DNA from: Streptomyces sp. LUP47B
GTDB taxonomy: Bacteria > Actinomycetota > Actinomycetes > Streptomycetales > Streptomycetaceae
Length of the DNA: 64,000 nt
Reading direction: 5' to 3'
Assembly: GCF_001746295.1 (NCBI RefSeq)
Contig: NZ_MJAH01000001.1
Span: 522,468-586,467 of the forward strand
Shown here: positions 61,878-64,000 of the stretch, one piece after another
Layout of the letters: each line of letters starts with the position of its first letter
How positions within the stretch are numbered: position 1 is the first letter of the stretch
Program-made: the position numbers and the translations under genes
The notes under the pieces: generated by a model
Database searches by the model: none
Seen by the model: only the letters and a program-made list of their open reading frames with translations
Told to the model about the DNA's origin: nothing

Positions 61878-62111
61878 TCAGTTCGCGATCCGCCCCGCCA
61901 GTTGTCGCGCACTGACTCCATGCGCGTTCACCCGATCCGGGTCGTCGCCGCTTCTCGCAGCACATCGTGCGCGGCCGCATCGCCCCGGCACTGGGAACAT
62001 CGCCCGCCACAGCGGCGTGTTCCCCTTCTCGTCCACGGCCTCCACAACGGCGTGGCGGGCCAACAGCTCGATGGCGATGTCCGCTCTCTGAGCGAAGTCG
62101 GCGAGGATACG
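61878..62111 (-). pseudogene. ankyrin-repeat protein remnant
   Basis: The minus strand reads ADIAIELLARHAVVEAVDEK and GNTPLWRAMF (62111 to about 61994), then in another frame CRGDAAAHDVLREA, and back in the first frame DRVNAHGVSARQLAGRIAN, ending at a stop at 61878. These are consecutive ankyrin-type repeats (GNTPLWRA is the diagnostic turn) interrupted by two compensating frameshifts. Intact relatives are small actinomycete ankyrin proteins. Confidence 0.6.
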
Positions 62112-62602
62112 GTTACAGCGGATCTTCGCCGCCCGGCGGACGGCGAAGATCCGCGAATTGCTGTAAGCCAACCCTTATCCGGCCGGTGGTCGCCGCGTCC
62201 ACGCTCACACTTCACGGTCCGTACGGGCGCGGACAGTTGGCCAGGTCGGTGCCGCAGCAGACTCGGGGGGCTGCGGCACCGACCGACCCAGCCCGGCGCG
62301 GCAGGAAGAACACGCCCCGGGGCATCCCGTGCCAGTGCCCCGCCATCCGGCCACCAGGCTGGGCCGATCGGGTGGACCGCAGCAGACCCGCGGGCTCATC
62401 GATCGTGCCCCAGCGGAAGACTCCGAACATGTCACGCACCGCTGGTACCGGCGACCACTCTGCGTTCAACTCGGTCCGGCGGTGAGGTGGACGCCGTGGA
62501 GAAACTGAGTCCCAGTGCCCGCATGAGCGGTGGAGAAACCAGGGAAATCGACCGTGTGTTCTGGCATTCGCCGGGCACGAGGAGCGACGGAGGTTGATAA
62601 CT
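62112..62602. other. gene-poor stretch left of the hydrophobic peptide
   Basis: A minus-strand frame from ATG 62430 to 62212 encodes 72 residues with coding-like composition (MFGVFRWGTIDEPAGLLRS, HWHGMPRGVFFLPRRAG), unrecognised and possibly another remnant. The right end carries the promoter and GGAGG of the next gene. Confidence 0.3.
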
Positions 62603-62773
62603 ATGGTTCCCCTGCTTGTCGTTCTTCTGCTGGCTCTGATCCTCTTCGGCGCGGGTTTCGCGCTGAAGGCACTGTGGTGGCTCGCGGTCATCGTGCTGGT
62701 CGTGTGGCTGCTCGGTTTCGTCATGCGCTCCGCCGACACGGGCGGCCGCAAGGGCCGTTGGTATCGCTGGTAA
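62603..62773 (+). CDS. 56-aa hydrophobic membrane protein
   Basis: ATG 62603, with GGAGG nine bases ahead, encodes a 56-residue protein that is almost wholly hydrophobic: two adjoining membrane segments (PLLVVLLLALILFGAGFALK and WWLAVIVLVVWLLGFVM) and a short basic tail RKGRWYRW. Peptides of this design recur in Streptomyces and are annotated only as hydrophobic proteins. A perfect 18-pair terminator follows, so it is a discrete transcription unit and not noise. Confidence 0.8.
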   Translation: MVPLLVVLLLALILFGAGFALKALWWLAVIVLVVWLLGFVMRSADTGGRKGRWYRW

Positions 62774-62791
62774 TCCACCACCCATCAGCGG

Positions 62792-62833
62792 CATGCCTGT
62801 GGGCTCCGGATGACACCGGAGCCCACAGGCATG
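62792..62833 (+). terminator. strong intrinsic terminator after the hydrophobic peptide
   Basis: CATGCCTGTGGGCTCCGG and CCGGAGCCCACAGGCATG form a perfect 18-pair stem with a six-base loop (ATGACA), 18 bases past the stop. Confidence 0.9.
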
Positions 62834-62935
62834 TCCCGGATCAGTACGTCTCGCCGGGTGAACAGTGGAACTACCACCTTTCCCGGAGCCGATCCTCATG
62901 GCTGGGGCCCGGCCACTCAGTACATCCATCGCTCC

Positions 62936-63016
62936 GCCGCCCAAATCGTCGTCGATCCTCTCGTACAGAGCGGTCAGCAGGGCGTCCAGGTCTTCGTTCT
63001 TCACACAATGATCCAC
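62936..63016 (-). pseudogene. 5' remnant of an IS982-like transposase
   Basis: From ATG 63016 the minus strand reads KNEDLDALLTALYERIDDDL, the conserved start of IS982-type transposases of Streptomyces, and loses homology after about 27 codons. Only the extreme N-terminus remains; no terminal repeats are seen. Confidence 0.65.
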
Positions 63017-63187
63017 ATCACACCTCGGTCGACAACCTCACCAGGCGCATAACGGACGAGACCAGGCCCACCAGGCGAGGAACGCACTAGGACATCAAGG
63101 GCAATAATCTGCCTACTTCAAACGTCCTCTGAGGTCCGGCGCGTGAGACCGGAGGAGCCGCGAGGAGACGGCGGTTCAAGGAGTGGA
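63017..63187. other. spacer without gene
   Basis: Nothing recognised between the transposase remnant and the terminator of the FusB-like gene; with 62834-62935 it makes a gene-free zone of about 390 bases. Confidence 0.35.
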
Positions 63188-63221
63188 CAGGGGCTCGGCG
63201 ACGATAGCCGTCGAGCCCCTG
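63188..63221 (-). terminator. intrinsic terminator of the FusB-like gene
   Basis: CAGGGGCTCGGCG and CGTCGAGCCCCTG pair over 13 positions with one G-T mismatch and an eight-base loop, seven bases past the stop of the gene at 63228. Confidence 0.75.
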
Positions 63222-63227
63222 CCGGCC

Positions 63228-63725
63228 TCAGTGGAAGACCCGCTCCACGAACGCGTCGAGGTTGCCGCGCAGGCGCTCGATCTGCTGCTCGACAGTGAGG
63301 GACTCCTCCATGCGCCCGCCCGGTGCCGCCTTCTTCCTGCCCCGTACGTACAACGAGCAGTCCAGGTCGGCGCAGATGTAGAGGCCCACCGAGTTGCCTT
63401 CGCGGCCGGCCGGGCCTGCCTTGGGGGCGGTCATGAGGGAGACGCCGCTGCCGGGATGCGTGGTCAGGCACAGCGAGCACAGGCTGCGGCGCAGGAAGCC
63501 GCGGTTGGCGGAAGCGAAGCGCAGGGACAGGCCGACGAGTTCACCGGCGCGTTCGACGACGAGATACCTGCGATCGGGCGCGGACAGATCGAACCAGCCC
63601 AGGAAGTCCAGGTCGTCCCAGTGGTCGAGGTCCGCCAGGTTCTTGGGCAGGGGGAGGCGTTTGGCCTCGCCCTTCGAGCAGTTGACGAACGAGGTACGGA
63701 TGTCGTGCTCGGTCAGGGGTTTCAT
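63228..63725 (-). CDS. FBP/FusB-like EF-G-binding zinc-finger protein
   Basis: A 165-residue protein of the FusB/FBP family. The C-terminal treble-clef zinc finger has CSLCLTTH and ICADLDCSLYV (four ligands, about residues 82-125), and SLMTAPKAGPAGREGNSVG lies in the loop between. The N-terminal helical part (EHDIRTSFVNCSKGEAKRL) is also typical. Family members bind elongation factor G and rescue it from fusidic acid; actinomycete versions may have a housekeeping role. The gene is followed by its terminator and preceded by a possibly co-transcribed MFS gene 51 bases upstream. Confidence 0.85.
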   Translation of the reverse strand: MKPLTEHDIRTSFVNCSKGEAKRLPLPKNLADLDHWDDLDFLGWFDLSAPDRRYLVVERAGELVGLSLRFASANRGFLRRSLCSLCLTTHPGSGVSLMTAPKAGPAGREGNSVGLYICADLDCSLYVRGRKKAAPGGRMEESLTVEQQIERLRGNLDAFVERVFH

Positions 63726-63776
63726 GGAGGATCCTTCGGGGTGAGGTGGCCGGTGGCGGGACTCGACTCCGGCTCG

Positions 63777-64000
63777 CTAGGCCGGTGCGGCGTTTCCGGC
63801 GCGCTTCGGCGTCTTGCGCCGTACGGTGAGGCCCGCTACCAGGGCGGCGAGCAGCAGGACGCCTGCCGAGCAGCAGTAGGCGACGGAGAAGCCGTGCACC
63901 ATGCCTTCGTTGAGGGTCGCGCCGCCGTGGGCCGGATCGTGCAAGTGCGAGTGGAGGTAACGGCTGGCGGCGCCGGTGGCGATGGTGTTGAGCAGTACGG
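63777..64000 (-). CDS. MFS transporter, C-terminal end (cut by window edge)
   Basis: The last 74 codons of a membrane transporter: an amphipathic loop (AASRYLHSHLHDPAHGG), one membrane segment (MVHGFSVAYCCSAGVLLLAA, LVAGLTV) and a basic tail RRKTPKRAGNAAPA. This is the ending of drug-exporter-type (14-segment, DHA2) major facilitators. The rest lies outside the window. It reads toward the FusB-like gene, 51 bases away; an antibiotic-related pair is conceivable. Confidence 0.75.
   Translation of the reverse strand, partial: VLLNTIATGAASRYLHSHLHDPAHGGATLNEGMVHGFSVAYCCSAGVLLLAALVAGLTVRRKTPKRAGNAAPA

Overview
The window is high-GC actinobacterial DNA, almost certainly a Streptomyces chromosome. 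GTG starts are frequent, neighbouring genes often overlap by 1-8 bases, and the families present are typical of the genus: SpoIIE-type phosphatases, a DUF5133-like remnant, an ATPase-LuxR regulator, and transposase debris of kinds common in Streptomyces. The right third is rich in gene remnants, as expected of a chromosome arm.

Bases 1-16100 hold an aromatic-catabolism island. The plus strand carries a truncated ferredoxin reductase, an SDR, an alpha/beta hydrolase and a maleylacetate reductase. Ten genes on the minus strand, 13624 down to 3184, encode an FAD aromatic hydroxylase, a class III CoA transferase, a CoA-ester lyase, an aldehyde dehydrogenase, an NTF2-like protein, a FAH-family hydrolase, a two-domain VOC (extradiol-type) protein, a [2Fe-2S] ferredoxin, its reductase and a P450. 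A divergent LysR regulator and a hydroxyquinol 1,2-dioxygenase close the island. Intradiol cleavage followed by maleylacetate reductase gives 3-oxoadipate. The next enzyme, 3-oxoadipate CoA transferase, survives only as a fragment fused behind the dioxygenase. An ATPase-LuxR and a second LysR regulator follow.

Bases 20081-27047 hold an import-and-hydrolysis module. It has an amino-acid-type ABC importer, a CocE/NonD hydrolase and a CapA-family protein in one operon, with a divergent ArsR-type regulator. Next come a large secreted discoidin/beta-helix protein (27234-29783) and a PAS-PAS-SpoIIE-ATPase signalling protein (30221-32185).

Bases 32251-40741 are a Nit1C-type cluster of nine tightly coupled genes, the cluster linked elsewhere to nitrilase-dependent cyanide assimilation and nitrogen starvation. 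It contains NitG- and NitH-like proteins, an amidohydrolase, NitB-like, radical SAM NitD-like, a GNAT-AIR synthase fusion, the nitrilase NitC, a second nitrilase-fold protein lacking the catalytic Cys, and a glycosyltransferase.

Bases 41396-51160 carry a lipoprotein, an I36-type secreted protein, an MFS exporter with a cysteine-synthase-like PLP enzyme and a His-rich membrane peptide, a RIO kinase, a lamin-tail protein and an S33 hydrolase. From about 51400 to the end, intact genes (MOSC protein, unknown 316-aa protein, AraC/MBL pair, TetR/epimerase pair, hydrophobic peptide, FusB-like protein, MFS tail) alternate with broken transposases, a nucleotidyltransferase, a methyltransferase, an ankyrin protein and others. 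I saw no rRNA, tRNA, CRISPR array or intact insertion sequence.
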